Assembly (NCBI GenBank): GCA_000149265.1
Contig: CH003163.1
Coordinates: 183,143-247,142, forward strand
Source of the DNA: Ciona savignyi
Taxonomy: Eukaryota; Chordata; Ascidiacea; Phlebobranchia; Cionidae
DNA length: 64,000 bases
Direction of reading: 5' to 3'
Part shown: positions 35,565-46,435 of the stretch, piece after piece
Position numbering within the stretch: position 1 is the first letter of the stretch
Layout: each line of letters opens with the position of its first letter
Notes under the pieces: generated by a model
Told to the model about the DNA's origin: nothing
The model's input: the letters and a program-made list of their open reading frames with translations, nothing else
Database searches by the model: none
Made by a program: the position numbers and the translations under genes

Positions 35565-35865
35565 ACATGTGTACGACGAATAAGCTTAAGGGGTTAGGCG
35601 TCGCCTTTTAGTCAAAGGTCGCATGTTTAATAGGTGGATAGCTAGTCGGTTGTGTATCTGGCTAGCAACTTAGCGGACATTGCCTTGACCAAGTGGAATA
35701 ATGTTCTACATATTAACGAAACGTCTTGTTCAGACATAACAGACATCAATAGATGCGGTAACCCGACGGTGGGCGTATAAGGTAAATGACGAATACCCAT
35801 TTTTCAATACCCCTTACGTTTCATAATTACGGGGACATACATGAATATCCTATCCTATTTAAATC
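35565..35865 (+). repeat. tRNA-derived SINE, plus orientation (most complete copy in the array)
   Basis: An intact-looking head (GAATAAGCTTAAGGGGTTAGG .. AAAGGTCGCATGTTTAATAGG) is followed by the family body and a GAATATCCTATCC tail. Confidence 0.65.
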
Positions 35866-36026
35866 ACAAGCGTGCAAGCCACAATGGTAAAAAAATCTGA
35901 TTAATTAGACAACTACGTCTGTTTACGATAGGACGGCATTTAATTTTTATTTTCCTGGATGAGAAAACACACTGTATGTTATTATTACATGCCACGAGAA
36001 ACGAATATCCCGCGCCCGGTGTCCAG

Positions 36027-36245
36027 TCAACTAAACCCCTTACAACTAAAACCCTACAACTGAACCCCTCTACAACTGAACCCCTTTCAACTGAACTCCT
36101 TTCAACTGAACCCCTTTCAACTGAACCCCTTACAACTAAACCCCTTACAGCTGAACCCCTTACAACTGAACTCCTTACAACTAAACCCCTTACAACTGAA
36201 CCCCTACAACTAACTCCTTACAACTGAATCCCTTTCAACTGAACG
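36027..36245. repeat. Minisatellite array 3, forward half
   Basis: About 15 units of ACAACTGAACCCCTT. The reverse-oriented half lies at 37676-38140; the two are separated by an inserted element. Confidence 0.88.
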
Positions 36246-36361
36246 ATTGAAAAACTTAAACCCGATGACGTCGTCATGTCCCAAATTTAATACTAACTAG
36301 AAAGTGTCAACCACCTGTTTAACCACCATTATTTGTAAAACACATGTTGTATGCCACATAT

Positions 36362-37508
36362 TTATGCTACAGGGTCCCTTGTAACCTCAACTTGTATTTT
36401 ATACACTGAATATGTAGTTTGTTTCCGCAAGCATAAACGCATGGGTCCCATAGTTATCAAACCAAATTTATTTTCCATGTGTAAGTAAAAAAAGAATAAA
36501 CGTCTTAAATTTACGAACATTTTCACCACAAATGTTTCAAATTAAACCGTCGTTTCAAGCGCCGACGTGAAATGAAGCTAAATTGCCAAAACAGCCCGAT
36601 TTAGTTTTTCATGGTATCAGGGAATTCCCCTAGGTTTAGTAGATAAGTTTCTGTTTTTACATATGTGGGTCATGTTATGTAACAATTCTTAAAGTTTTAA
36701 TCCGATTTGTAGACTTCTTGTCTGGAGATGTCAGTGCGATATGGCATGCCTGTCACAATCTTAATTCAGGAACACAACTTTGTTTTTAACGTAATTACCC
36801 TAAGTAAATGTTTTCTTCTTCTTTTAATTGGCACATACTGTCTAATGGTCGAACATTTCACCAAATCTAAATATAGTTAGAGCAGCCGTTTAAGCGCTAT
36901 ATGCCCCAAAAAGCTAATTTATTGCAAAAAAACTTTTGGATTTTAACGTCTCAGGGGAATTCCCCTAGCCCAAAATTTTGATTTCTGCATATCTGGACCA
37001 TGTTCTCTTACAAATGTCAAATTTTTTCTGCGATTCCAATACTACTTTTGGTAGATGTCGGGGCGACATGGCATGCTTGTCACAATCATGATTTGAGAAC
37101 AAAATCTTATTTTTTAGGGTATTTCCCTAGATATTTTTTATATTTTTCTAATTGTTAAATAAGTAGGTAATGCATTTACATTCCACCAAATCTTATTCAA
37201 ATTGGAACGGCCGTTTAAGCGCTATGCCACAAAAAGCTAATTTTTTTAATAAAAAATACCGTATTGGTTTTTAACCTCCCAGGGGAATTCCCCTTGATTT
37301 ATCACCCAAAATTTTGGTTTTTGCATATCGAGACCATGTTGTCTAACAAATGACTAAGTTTCATTACGATTCCATTATTCCTTCTGGTAGATGTCGGGGC
37401 GCCATGCCATGCCCGTCAAACCTTTGACGAAGAAAAAAAAGAAAAAACGAAAAAAAAACGGACAAAAACAATATGTGTCCCAATTTTTCAATTGGGACCC
37501 ATAATTAA
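36362..37508. mobile_element. Repeat element with internal tandem units, copy 2
   Basis: Same ends as 5630-7440, but only three internal units (near 36619, 36953 and 37282). It ends with the hairpin GTCCCAATT-TTTC-AATTGGGAC. The stem bases differ from copy 1 in a compensated way. It sits between the two halves of minisatellite array 3. Confidence 0.65.
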
Positions 37509-37675
37509 GTTTGACGTTCTAAGTTTGTTTCCATCATTAGTAAAAAAATGTTAAGACTCTTTGGGTAAACCACATTTAAACGGCAGTATACAATTCATTA
37601 AACTTAATGAACTGTTAAAGAAAGGTATATTATGTCTGTGCGGCCTAATGTGTTGATGTAGGGGCTTCAGGTGTC

Positions 37676-38140
37676 AAGTGGTTAAGTTTAAAGGTGTTCA
37701 GTTGTAAAGGGTTCAGTTAAAAGGGGTTCAGTTAAAAGGGGTTAAGTTGTGATGGCATTAGTTGTAATGGGTTTAGTTGAAATGGGTTCAGTTGTAAGGG
37801 GTTCAGTTGAAAGGGGTTTAGTTGAAAGGGGTTCGGTTGTAAGGGACTCAGTTGTAAAAGGGTTCAGTTGTAAGGGGTTTAGTTGTAAGGGGGTCAGTTG
37901 TAGGGGTGCAGTTGTAAAGGGTTCAGTTGTAAAAGGGTTCAGTTGTAAGTGGTTCTGTTGTTGGGGTTAAATTAAAAGGGGTTCAGTTGTAAAGGGGTTT
38001 AGTTGAAAGGGGTTCAGTTGTAAAGCGGTTCAATTGAAAGGGTTTAATTTGTAAAGGGGTTAGTTTAAAGGGGTTCAGTTTCAAAGGGTTTCACTTGTAG
38101 GGCTTCAGTTGTAAGGGGTTCAGTTGTAAGGGGTTCAGCT
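37676..38140. repeat. Minisatellite array 3, reverse half
   Basis: About 30 units of TTCAGTTGTAAGGGG (reverse complement of the forward unit). It is followed by GGAACCCTCGCGCCCACCG and the cofilin 3' flank. Confidence 0.88.
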
Positions 38141-38595
38141 GTCATGGAACCCTCGCGCCCACCGTCGGGTTATTGGAGGTTAAATTTAACCGTTGATTTA
38201 GTTCAACTTGAGAGTGTTAAACCAAGTGTTAACCACGCTTTTTTATTTTTTAAAGAGGTTTAGTTTATTTTTTAAAGAGGTAAAATACCCATCAATCTAA
38301 CATTATAAGTTGTGTTAAAGTTTGCTATAAAACAATAAATTGCAGTTATATAAAACACCTATAAATCGCAGTTATATAAAACACTTATAAATTGCAGTAA
38401 TGTGAATACAAGCATTTATACCCTTAACTGTTAGTACCTTTATTAGAAATATATACCATTACTGTTTATTTTTTTTGTCTATACTACAATAATAAAATAA
38501 TAATACCAGCGAATAATTTCAGAAACAGTAATTTAAGTGAAACAGTAAAATAAAGACCGGGAATAATCTACTTTATTACATAACAAGCTAGATTA

Positions 38596-39295
38596 TTATG
38601 CGTATATGTATTCATTGCTGTCTTCATCCAGCACTACTGGTTTCCCTTGAAAGCCAGTAATTACTATTTTGTCCAAACTGTAAAGCGTCTGAATCACTGT
38701 GTTGATACATTTCTCTTCACGGGATTGCATATGAATTATTGGTGTATTAGAGGGAAATGTTGCCTTCAGTGCATCCTTCGTGCTACCTGTCAGCATTTTA
38801 TCTGTAATATTGGCTGCATACGGAGTCCACATCAGGAAACATAGTTTATGACACTCTCGCATATCTTCAGTAGAGAAGCTGACATTCAACAAAGCATATC
38901 TAGAAGATAATGATTTAAATTTATTTGCGAAATCAGCAGAATATGTTTCATATGTTCTGTTTAACGCAGCGATTAACGAAATAGTTTTTTAACGTAATGG
39001 AAAAATAACTAACCAGATGATGTAAATAAAAAACCCTAACCAGAGTATTAAAATAACAACCGGTACTAACATATGTCAGAAGGGCATATTATTACCTGCA
39101 TGCGTCGTCTGGGAAGCCATCTATGAGTTCTTTGAATGGATCAGGTGACGCTTTACTTATTTCTGATCCCTCTTCCAAAAAGACCAGATCCTGGCTTAGA
39201 TCTAACTTGAACCTGCACCCTTTAGATTTGTCAACACGTATACTGGCATATGCTGAGATTACATTAGCGCTAATGTTTATACCAGACTGTGCCAT
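38596..39295 (-). CDS. cfl: ADF/cofilin, copy 3
   Basis: Exons 39096-39295 (ATG 39293-39295) and 38596-38899 on the minus strand, 167 residues, intact. It starts MAQSGINISANV, so the putative LIM-kinase serine is kept. Core segments are DPFKELIDGFPDDACRYALL, LCFLMWTPYAANITDKM and STKDALKATF. It differs from the others in the actin-binding region: WTPY-A in place of WxPD-A, N-I-T-D-K replacing the usual I-K-D-K lysine, and A-T-F replacing A-K-F. It may therefore bind actin differently. It groups with copy 2. A poly(A) signal (AATAAA on minus, about 38571-38576) lies just past the stop. Its upstream region lacks the CArG segment. Confidence 0.9.
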
Positions 39296-39840
39296 TATTA
39301 TCGTTTTTTTGGTATATTAACAGGCTATGTTGATTTTTATGAAGCTGTTTAAAGAAGTTGTTAATTAAATAGCTAGGTAAACTTATGCATACATTTAATT
39401 GTGCAGCCTATTATGGTTGTTAACATTGAAACAGATGTGTGGCAACTATACAACGCAATACCAACACTTTATATTTACTGGTACCTACAACAATAAAAAA
39501 TTAAATACCTAGTACAAGAATTTATAAAAAGTTATCCACAAACCCCATTGTTAATAGCGACAGGAAAATTAATGATTTAATGAGTACAAATCTCGGTAAT
39601 AATTAAAATTTATTATATTTTCAGCTATAGCAGCGCCCCTGAATTACTGACAGTGTACTATACATCTTGCTCTGAACTAAAAGTGTAAAAGGTTTTGACA
39701 AAACCTATAAAAAATATTTATTTGGCACAACATGACTAAATGTGAAAATCACTTTGCACAGCATGACTATATGCGGCCCAATGAAATAATACAAATAGAA
39801 CAGGATAGTTCGATTTTTCATTGTTTCCTTTTCCTTAAAC

Positions 39841-39905
39841 ATGACGTAATTTCATAGTCACGCGTGAGTCTCAATTTAATTCTATATATTTATAAAAGCT
39901 TGGTA
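39841..39905. promoter_or_regulatory. CRE-like plus TATA-like block, unit 3
   Basis: ATGACGTAA at 39841-39849, followed by TATATATTTATAAAAGC, as in units 1 and 2. Confidence 0.4.
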
Positions 39906-40147
39906 CAAAGGTCGGTTTTGGGAATAGAGTTGTATATAGTTCTATTATACAACGTTAAACACGACCCACGGAAATAGTTTTTGACGTTTATTACTACACA
40001 TCGCTCACATTAACTATACGCTGCTCTTTTTTATAAGACAACATAAATTTTTAACATCGTATTTAAATATTCACATTTATATTGTACCATTACGATAATC
40101 ATAATCAACATATATATTATTTGTATATGAAGTATGATAAGGTATAA

Positions 40148-40435
40148 GTCCGACTGGTTAGTCTGGTGGTTTAGGGCGACACCTTCCAACCAAAAGGTTG
40201 CAGTTACGAAACTGGTCGCTAGCTCATAGGTTGTGCCGTTGGGCAAGGCACTTTACGGACACTAAACCCAGCGGATTAATAGGCTCTACCAAATTAAAAA
40301 AACTTGTGAATCATACACAGCACACTGCAATAAGTCCGGTACCCCGACGGTGGGTTCGAGATAATCTGGCGATTACCTATGTGTTAACCCTCTCGGTTTT
40401 CCCATTCACGGTGATAAACATGAACACAATATTTT
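40148..40435 (+). repeat. tRNA-derived SINE, plus orientation
   Basis: A good tRNA-like head (GGTTAGTCTGGTGGTTTAGGG .. AAAAGGTTGCAGTTACGAA), then TTGGGCAAGGCACTTTACGG, CCCCGACGGTGGGTTC and a CACGGTGATAAACATGAA tail. Confidence 0.7.
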
Positions 40436-40439
40436 ATTT

Positions 40440-41880
40440 TATAACCAAACGCGGTAGTTTCTAGATGCAGATGCATTTGGCGTGAAGTCAAAGTCGGTTT
40501 TAAAAATCGTGATTTTTAACACGTGGTTAGTTGACACTCTATATTTACATTAAAATGTTTGCTATACAGCCATGTCGATTTTACTTGCTAAACAAATACA
40601 CGAAGTGTTCAAATGACACAATATGGGGAATGATCAATTGATTTTAAAGTTCGAACAGTTTTCATCCTAATTCAGGAAACTGTACACAGCTGCTCACACG
40701 ATTTAACATGATGAATTGGTTTTGAGCGGATTGATGGATTGGGTGTAAGTAACAGTATTGATCAAGATTACAACAATAAAAATACAATGGGTGGGTGTCC
40801 GATTAAATCAGTAATCTATATTCGGATGTATATACGATTTGACGTAGGCTATACCGGTGATGTAATGAAAGATTGTGGAAATTTATAGAAGTTGCACAGT
40901 AGGTTGGTGAAGGTTAATATAATCTAAGCAGTGCAGTGCAGTTAACTGTTAGATTCTTGCAGAAAATCGCATAATAAGCTTTGTAACACCATTTGAATAA
41001 CTGGAACAAAGTTTCAAGCAGTACATCAATTTGTCAATCGATTATGGGATAGGATATTCATGTTTAACCCCGTGAATGGAAAACCAATGGGGTTAACACA
41101 CGGGCAATCGTCAGATCAACTCGCGCCCATTGTCGGGTTACCGGAGCTATTGCAGTGTCTTGTGTATGATTTTAACACTATAAATTGGTAGAACCGATAC
41201 ATATACCAACTACTATACAAAAACGGTCCAAGTGACAATACCAGCATCGGTTCGAAATTTGGCTCGGTAAAAAAAATGGTAGAACCTGTGGCATCTCGTA
41301 TGTACATTTGATTTAATTTATTTCTTGTTTAATATATTTTATATTTTAAAAGTCGTTTTATGTTTAAAGCCTTTTACGTGTTTTCTTACTCTTTAGGTAA
41401 TTATCACTTTGTACGGTCCTTTGTATTGCCGCTGTTTAAATCGTTAACATAGTTCTCCCACCTAATTTCCAACATTTAGTAAAACGTACAGATGTGAAAC
41501 GTCTCGCGCGCAAACTTTTCGAACCTCGTAAAGTTCCCTATATATATTCAGGAAAATTGCATAGAAATTGTAACTTTTATCAGACTATATACAACTTGCA
41601 TCAAACTAATTAACTTGTTTCGCGAACGAATCTGCAACCTATCGGTTAAAAGGCATGGCACGAACCTACCAAAAGACGAACCACAACACACTGGACTGGA
41701 AAAAGGCAGTCTCTCAATGACACAAAACGAAACGGGTGAACTGAAATTTTGCTGGGACAATTCGGCATGCAGTGCACTACTGCACACTTTAGAACAAGTT
41801 CAATTATTACTTCAATTCACTGAAAAGTGACCCATTATTCATCGAAACGACAGTATTTCGCAATCCAAGCAAACATATTA
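40440..41880. other. Spacer, no gene recognised
   Basis: Contains a SINE fragment at 41048-41180 (GGATAGGATATTCATGTT tail side). A short open frame near 41615-41830 lacks an ATG start and any recognisable motif. Confidence 0.4.
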
Positions 41881-41959
41881 TTTTTTTGTTTTTTTTTAAC
41901 TTACAACCGGAACTGTATATTTTCAACATACTGTCAGCAATTATTTTGCACCTAATACA

Positions 41960-43600
41960 AATTGGCCGAATTTTGGCCGTAAAACAAAAACAGTTCGGCC
42001 GTAAAGCGTACTTTCCGTCTAGCAACCCTGACATACAGGTATTTACTGATTTGGAAAAGAGGGAACTCGCACCCTATTTGATTTAATTCTCTAAAATATT
42101 CCATGGCTTATCAAGAAAGGACTGCAAGAATCTTGTATTTTAATATGCCAATGTCGATAATAAATCAAAAATTCAGATTGGTTTAACCGATTTAATTGTA
42201 CAATTATTTTTTGATAATTTAGGATTTGTTTTAAGCTGATTAGGTACCAGTACCGGTAACTTTAGCCTCGTCAAATTTGGAATCTTGACGAAACTGTTAT
42301 CACCACAGTTCACAAGCCCAGCAAAGTAATATCAAAGAAGGGAATGTAACAAATTACATCAGCGGAGAATGAAACAAATCACATCAGTGGTGTATTATTT
42401 ACCATGTGCTGCTGTGTAATTTCTAATGGGCAGGCTTTACCACCAGTATACCTATCTTTTCAAGAGTGGTCTCCACATTATTACATTTCCTCCTCACTGC
42501 AGTCACTGGATGTCTCTGTGTACAGACCATTTAAAAACTACTATAATTCTGCATGTGGTGACTGGATGTTGGTTAGCCCTGAAAAATCTTTTTAATCTAT
42601 GACTTGTTGCACTGAGTGCATCCACATTTCATAAGGCATTTACATACTTAAATATTACATCTGGTTTTAAGGCAACTAGGATCCATCATTTTAATAGCAC
42701 AGGCTGCACAGCACCACATTATGCATGCCCATCAAGTCAGCAAGTATCCATTGGTACAATCATTTTAATTTCCACAGCACCACATTATGCATGCCCATCA
42801 TGTCAGCAAGTATTCAATGGTACAATCATTTTAATTTTCACAGCACCACATTATGCATGCCCATCATGTCAGCAAGTATTCAATGGTACAATCATTTTAA
42901 TTCCCACAGCACCACATTATGCATGCCCATCATGTCAGCAAGTATTCAATGGTACAATCATTTTAATTTTCACAGCACCACATTATGCATGCCCATCATG
43001 TCAGCAAGTATTCATTGGTACAAAGGTAGAGTATACACCCAAACATAATCCGCTGTTCAGTTTACAACAGAAGAAATTAGGCAAATTCCGACAGTACCAG
43101 GCAGGAAAATTCAAAGTAAAAAAAGGTCAAATCCAGTATAATTATCGCTACGCCACAGAAAACTAATACTGAACAGGTGCCACAACACATGTTTAAAAAA
43201 TGTCCCCCAAAAAAATGCAGGTAAGAGAAGAAAATTATTTATTGAGTCAGAACACTGAAGACGAGAATACATTTTTTTGCTCCAACCACTGTTCAGATAT
43301 TTTAAGCGATGAAGAAGAGTTGGTCGTTAATATAGCAACAAAGGGAGATCATGTTGTGGAATTTTATGGTAAAATCTTTGTTTTTTATAGGTGAAGTTAT
43401 CAAGGAGGTTTGTGATTTTGAGGTTGCTTTCCTTGGAAAACATCCGAAAATACAAGCATTTGTTAAATCTTTACCGGAAGATGTTCACTCGGTACCAGCA
43501 TCATCGATTGTTATGGTTCTGCCTCAGACTGCATATTTCATTGGCTCAACTAAGCGAACCAGTGGACGGTTTAAGCATGTTTTTCTTTTAAAAGCAACCT
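41960..43600 (+). pseudogene. Dead pogo-like (DDE_1) DNA transposase
   Basis: Fragments run in order. First is a helix-turn-helix lead-in (SNPDIQVFTDLEKRELAPYL, then GLSRKDCKNLVF, about 42020-42145). Next is DETVITTVHKPSKV .. TSAEN .. VISNGQALPPVY (about 42285-42455), then LDVSVYRPFKNYYNSACGDW (about 42510-42570), then AFTYLNITSGFKATRIHHFN (about 42640-42695). After a tandem repeat comes a C-terminal domain (VEFYGKIF .. EVAFLGKHPK .. SVPASSIVMVLPQ, about 43355-43525). This is the usual order of pogo/jerky-type transposases. Stops, frameshifts and a large deletion of the central catalytic part make it non-functional. Terminal inverted repeats were not identified. Confidence 0.75.
42722..43028 (+). 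repeat. 66-bp tandem repeat inside the transposase pseudogene
   Basis: About 4.6 copies of a 66-base unit (22 codons: MPIMSASIQWYNHFNFHSTT-type). The unit starts GCATGCCCATCATGTCAGC and ends with CACAGCACCACATTAT. Copies differ at only a few bases, so the expansion is recent. Because 66 is a multiple of three, the frame stays open throughout. Confidence 0.9.
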
Positions 43601-44113
43601 TGTTTGGGATTGTTTTGTGTTTCATGTATTCATTTGATTAATAAATAAGAGTTCTTTTATTTGTATTGTTTCCCTAGCCACATTTGAAAGTTGGATTAAT
43701 ATCGATTTGCAAATAAAGTGGTATATATGATTGTTTTTTGATGGTGGATTAATATACTATGCTAATCTGAGTCCACATGCTAAATTTTAACTCTTGATAA
43801 ATTTATTCTCCAAAAAAGCAAAAGTGGTTCACAGGCGCAGCACTTACCTACATTTTTTTAGTTAATTAAGTCAATGGTGAGATATGTCAACACCTATAAA
43901 TTGCACTAATGTGAATCAGAATACAAGCGTATATACTAAACTGCTAGTACCAGAAATATATACTATGACGGTTTATGTTTTTTTTATATATACAAAGCCA
44001 AAATATTAAAGTATAATCACAATTAATTTTAGCATCAGAAATTCAATTGAAACAGCAAAATGAAATCCAGTATTAATCTACTGTATTATATTACAAGCTA
44101 GATAGATTATTTA

Positions 44114-44856
44114 TCATGCGTAGATGTATTCATTGCTGTCTTCATCCAGCACGACCGGTTTCCCTTGAAAGCCAGTAATTACCTTTTTGTCCAATTTGTA
44201 AAGCTTCTGAATCACTGTGTTGATACATTTATCTTCCTGGGAATGCATATCAACTATTGTTGCCACAGTATTAAATTTTGCCTTCAGAGCATCCTTTGTG
44301 CTAGTTGTCAGCATTTTATCTTTAATTTTGGCTGCATCCGGAGACCACATGAGTAAACATAATTTTTGTAAGCCTGGTCTATCTTCAGTAGAGAAGCTGA
44401 CATCCAAAATAGCATATCTACAAAAAATGATTCAAATTTATTTGCGAAATCAGCAAATTTTCAGACATTATTGCACAGCTAAAAAATAACACAATATCAA
44501 TTCACTAAGAAATCAGAATAATTAAAAGATATAGATAAGTTTTTAACAGAATGGCAAATGAATCGTCTCTAAATAAAATGATAGGAGTTTTTAGAACCAT
44601 CCAGAGTATTAAAATAACAACCGGTACTAACATATGTCAGAAGAGCATATTATTACCTGCATGCGTCGTCTGGGAAGCCATCTGTAAGTTCTTTGAATGG
44701 ATCAGGTGACTCTTTACATATTTCTGATCCCTCTTCCAAAATGACCAGATCATGTTTTGGATTCAAATTGAACCGACACCCTTTAATATTCTGAAGACTT
44801 ACACTGGTATATGCTGCGATTGCATCATCGCTAACTTTTATACCAGACTGTACCAT
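44114..44856 (-). CDS. cfl: ADF/cofilin, copy 4
   Basis: Exons 44657-44856 (ATG 44854-44856) and 44114-44417 on the minus strand, 167 residues, intact. MVQSGIKVSD keeps the putative phospho-serine. DPFKELTDGFPDDACRYAIL, LCLLMWSPDAAKIKDKM and STKDALKAKF retain the ADF-H actin-binding elements. It groups with copies 1 and 5. Its intron and flanks are more diverged than those of units 1-3, so this duplication is older. A CArG box lies about 0.65 kb upstream. The AATAAA just past the stop in copy 1 is not kept. A SINE and telomere-like sequence interrupt its upstream block (45.9-46.4 kb), and the promoter-like block resumes at about 46.9 kb. Confidence 0.92.
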
Positions 44857-45512
44857 TATTTCGTTTTTATGTATTAACAGGCTGTGTTAATTTGAAAAAG
44901 GCTGTGAAAACGAGGTATTAATTAAAGAGTTAGTTAAACTAATTAATGCATATATAAATAGTTGTGCTGCCTATTAGCTATCATAGTTGTTAACATAGCA
45001 TTAAAACAGTTGTATGGCAACTATACAACACAATAACAACACTTTTTATTTACTGGTACCTACAACAATGAAAATTAAATACCTGGTACAAGATTATATA
45101 AAATTTATCCACACACCCCATTGTCAAAAGGGATAGAAAAGTTAATGAATTAAATTAGTAAAAATCTGTTATAATTAAAATTTATTATATTTCCAGCTAT
45201 AGAAGTGCCCCTGAATGACTGACAGTTTAATTATTGCTCTGGAATAAAAGTGTAGACGATTCGACTAGAAACTAGATATGTAACCAAAATATTTGCTGTA
45301 AAACATATTTTAGCAATATATTTCTCGCACAATCCACTTCCACATGTGTTATATATATACTAACCTACATAATCTATTTCTCCTTTTGTATGTCTAAACA
45401 AGGGTTGTAACAAACCCAAATCCCTTTGTACGCAATATGGAGCGTAGCCGTTTGGGATTTGCTTGTTTAACACGTGACGACCAAATTTGTTTACCGATGG
45501 CTAGCCCCGTCA

Positions 45513-45522
45513 CCATATTTGG
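45513..45522. promoter_or_regulatory. CArG box upstream of cofilin copy 4
   Basis: CCATATTTGG in the same context (ACCAAATTTGTTTACCGA just before) as in unit 1. It is retained although the flanks have diverged. Confidence 0.5.
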
Positions 45523-45936
45523 TCATATGATCGGTTTTAAATGCTTGCGTAATACTAGGGTAAGAACAAAGACCTTTTGAGGTTTAATTCCGATATCATA
45601 GTAATTTGTTGCAAAGGAGTTAGGCTTACGCAATATAAAACATTGTCCAACCTTACTGATTGGTTATTAGTTAGTGTAAAAAACGTGTGTAAATCATAAT
45701 CTGTTTCCGAATTAATGTTTTTAAAATGTCTATGTTTACTATTGTGAGGTCCTTTTTCGCAATAATGGATATACAGTAGTTTTATAATTCCGTGAACCTC
45801 GTGGTTTTTTCCCTTTTGTAATAATTGTTGTACCGACACCATTTTTATATTATTTGCTAAATTTATCGACCTACGAGAAAAAAACAGTTGGTAAGCTGGT
45901 TGTTTATTAATAGGACATTATATAAAAAAACAATAT

Positions 45937-46222
45937 AGGATAGGATATTCATGTTTATCCCCGTGAATGGGAAAACCTAGGGGGTTATCACATGGGCAAT
46001 CGTCAGATCACCTCGCGCCCATCGTCAGGTTACCGGAGCTAATGCAGTGTGTTGTATATGATAGACACGTTCCTTCAATTTGGTAGAACCCATTAATCCG
46101 CTGGGTTCAGGCAATGTCCGTAAAGTGCCTTGCCCAAGGACACAACCGATTAGCTAGCGGCCAGTTTTCGCACCTGCAACCTTTCGAGCGACGCACTTAA
46201 CCACTAGACCACCGTGCCGGAC
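45937..46222 (-). repeat. tRNA-derived SINE, near full length
   Basis: The left end is the 3' tail (GGATAGGATATTCATGTTTA). The right end is the tRNA-like head, which on the minus strand reads GGCACGGTGGTCTAGTGGTT .. GGTTGCAGGTGCG. It is the best reference copy in the window. A further fragment lies at 46489-46622. Confidence 0.75.
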
Positions 46223-46334
46223 TATGCGATATGATGAATATAAAGGTAGCCGTAAAGTAAACTGTTTTTCACAGATTAAGTACCGGTATTATATCGATAC
46301 CTCTGCAATGTACAATGACCCCGTGGTTGACTAG

Positions 46335-46435
46335 TTGGGTTAGGATTAGTGTTTAGGTAGAGATTAGCGTTAGGGTTAGAGTTGATATTAGTGTTGGGGT
46401 TGAGATTAGCGTAAGGGTTGGGGTAAGAGCTTAAA
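46335..46435 (+). repeat. Degenerate TTAGGG-like (telomere-like) tract
   Basis: Imperfect repeats such as GTTAGGGTTAGAGTT, GTGTTGGGGTTGAGATTAG and GTAAGGGTTGGGG over about 100 bases. It resembles interstitial telomeric sequence or a decayed GTTAGG microsatellite. Confidence 0.55.

Noticed and set aside
41615..41830. 71-codon open frame
   Set aside because: It starts with a non-ATG codon and has no motif. There is no splice or homology support.
42725..43048. 107-codon frame with 22-residue repeats taken as a gene
   Set aside because: It lies within a dead transposase and is explained by the 66-bp tandem expansion.
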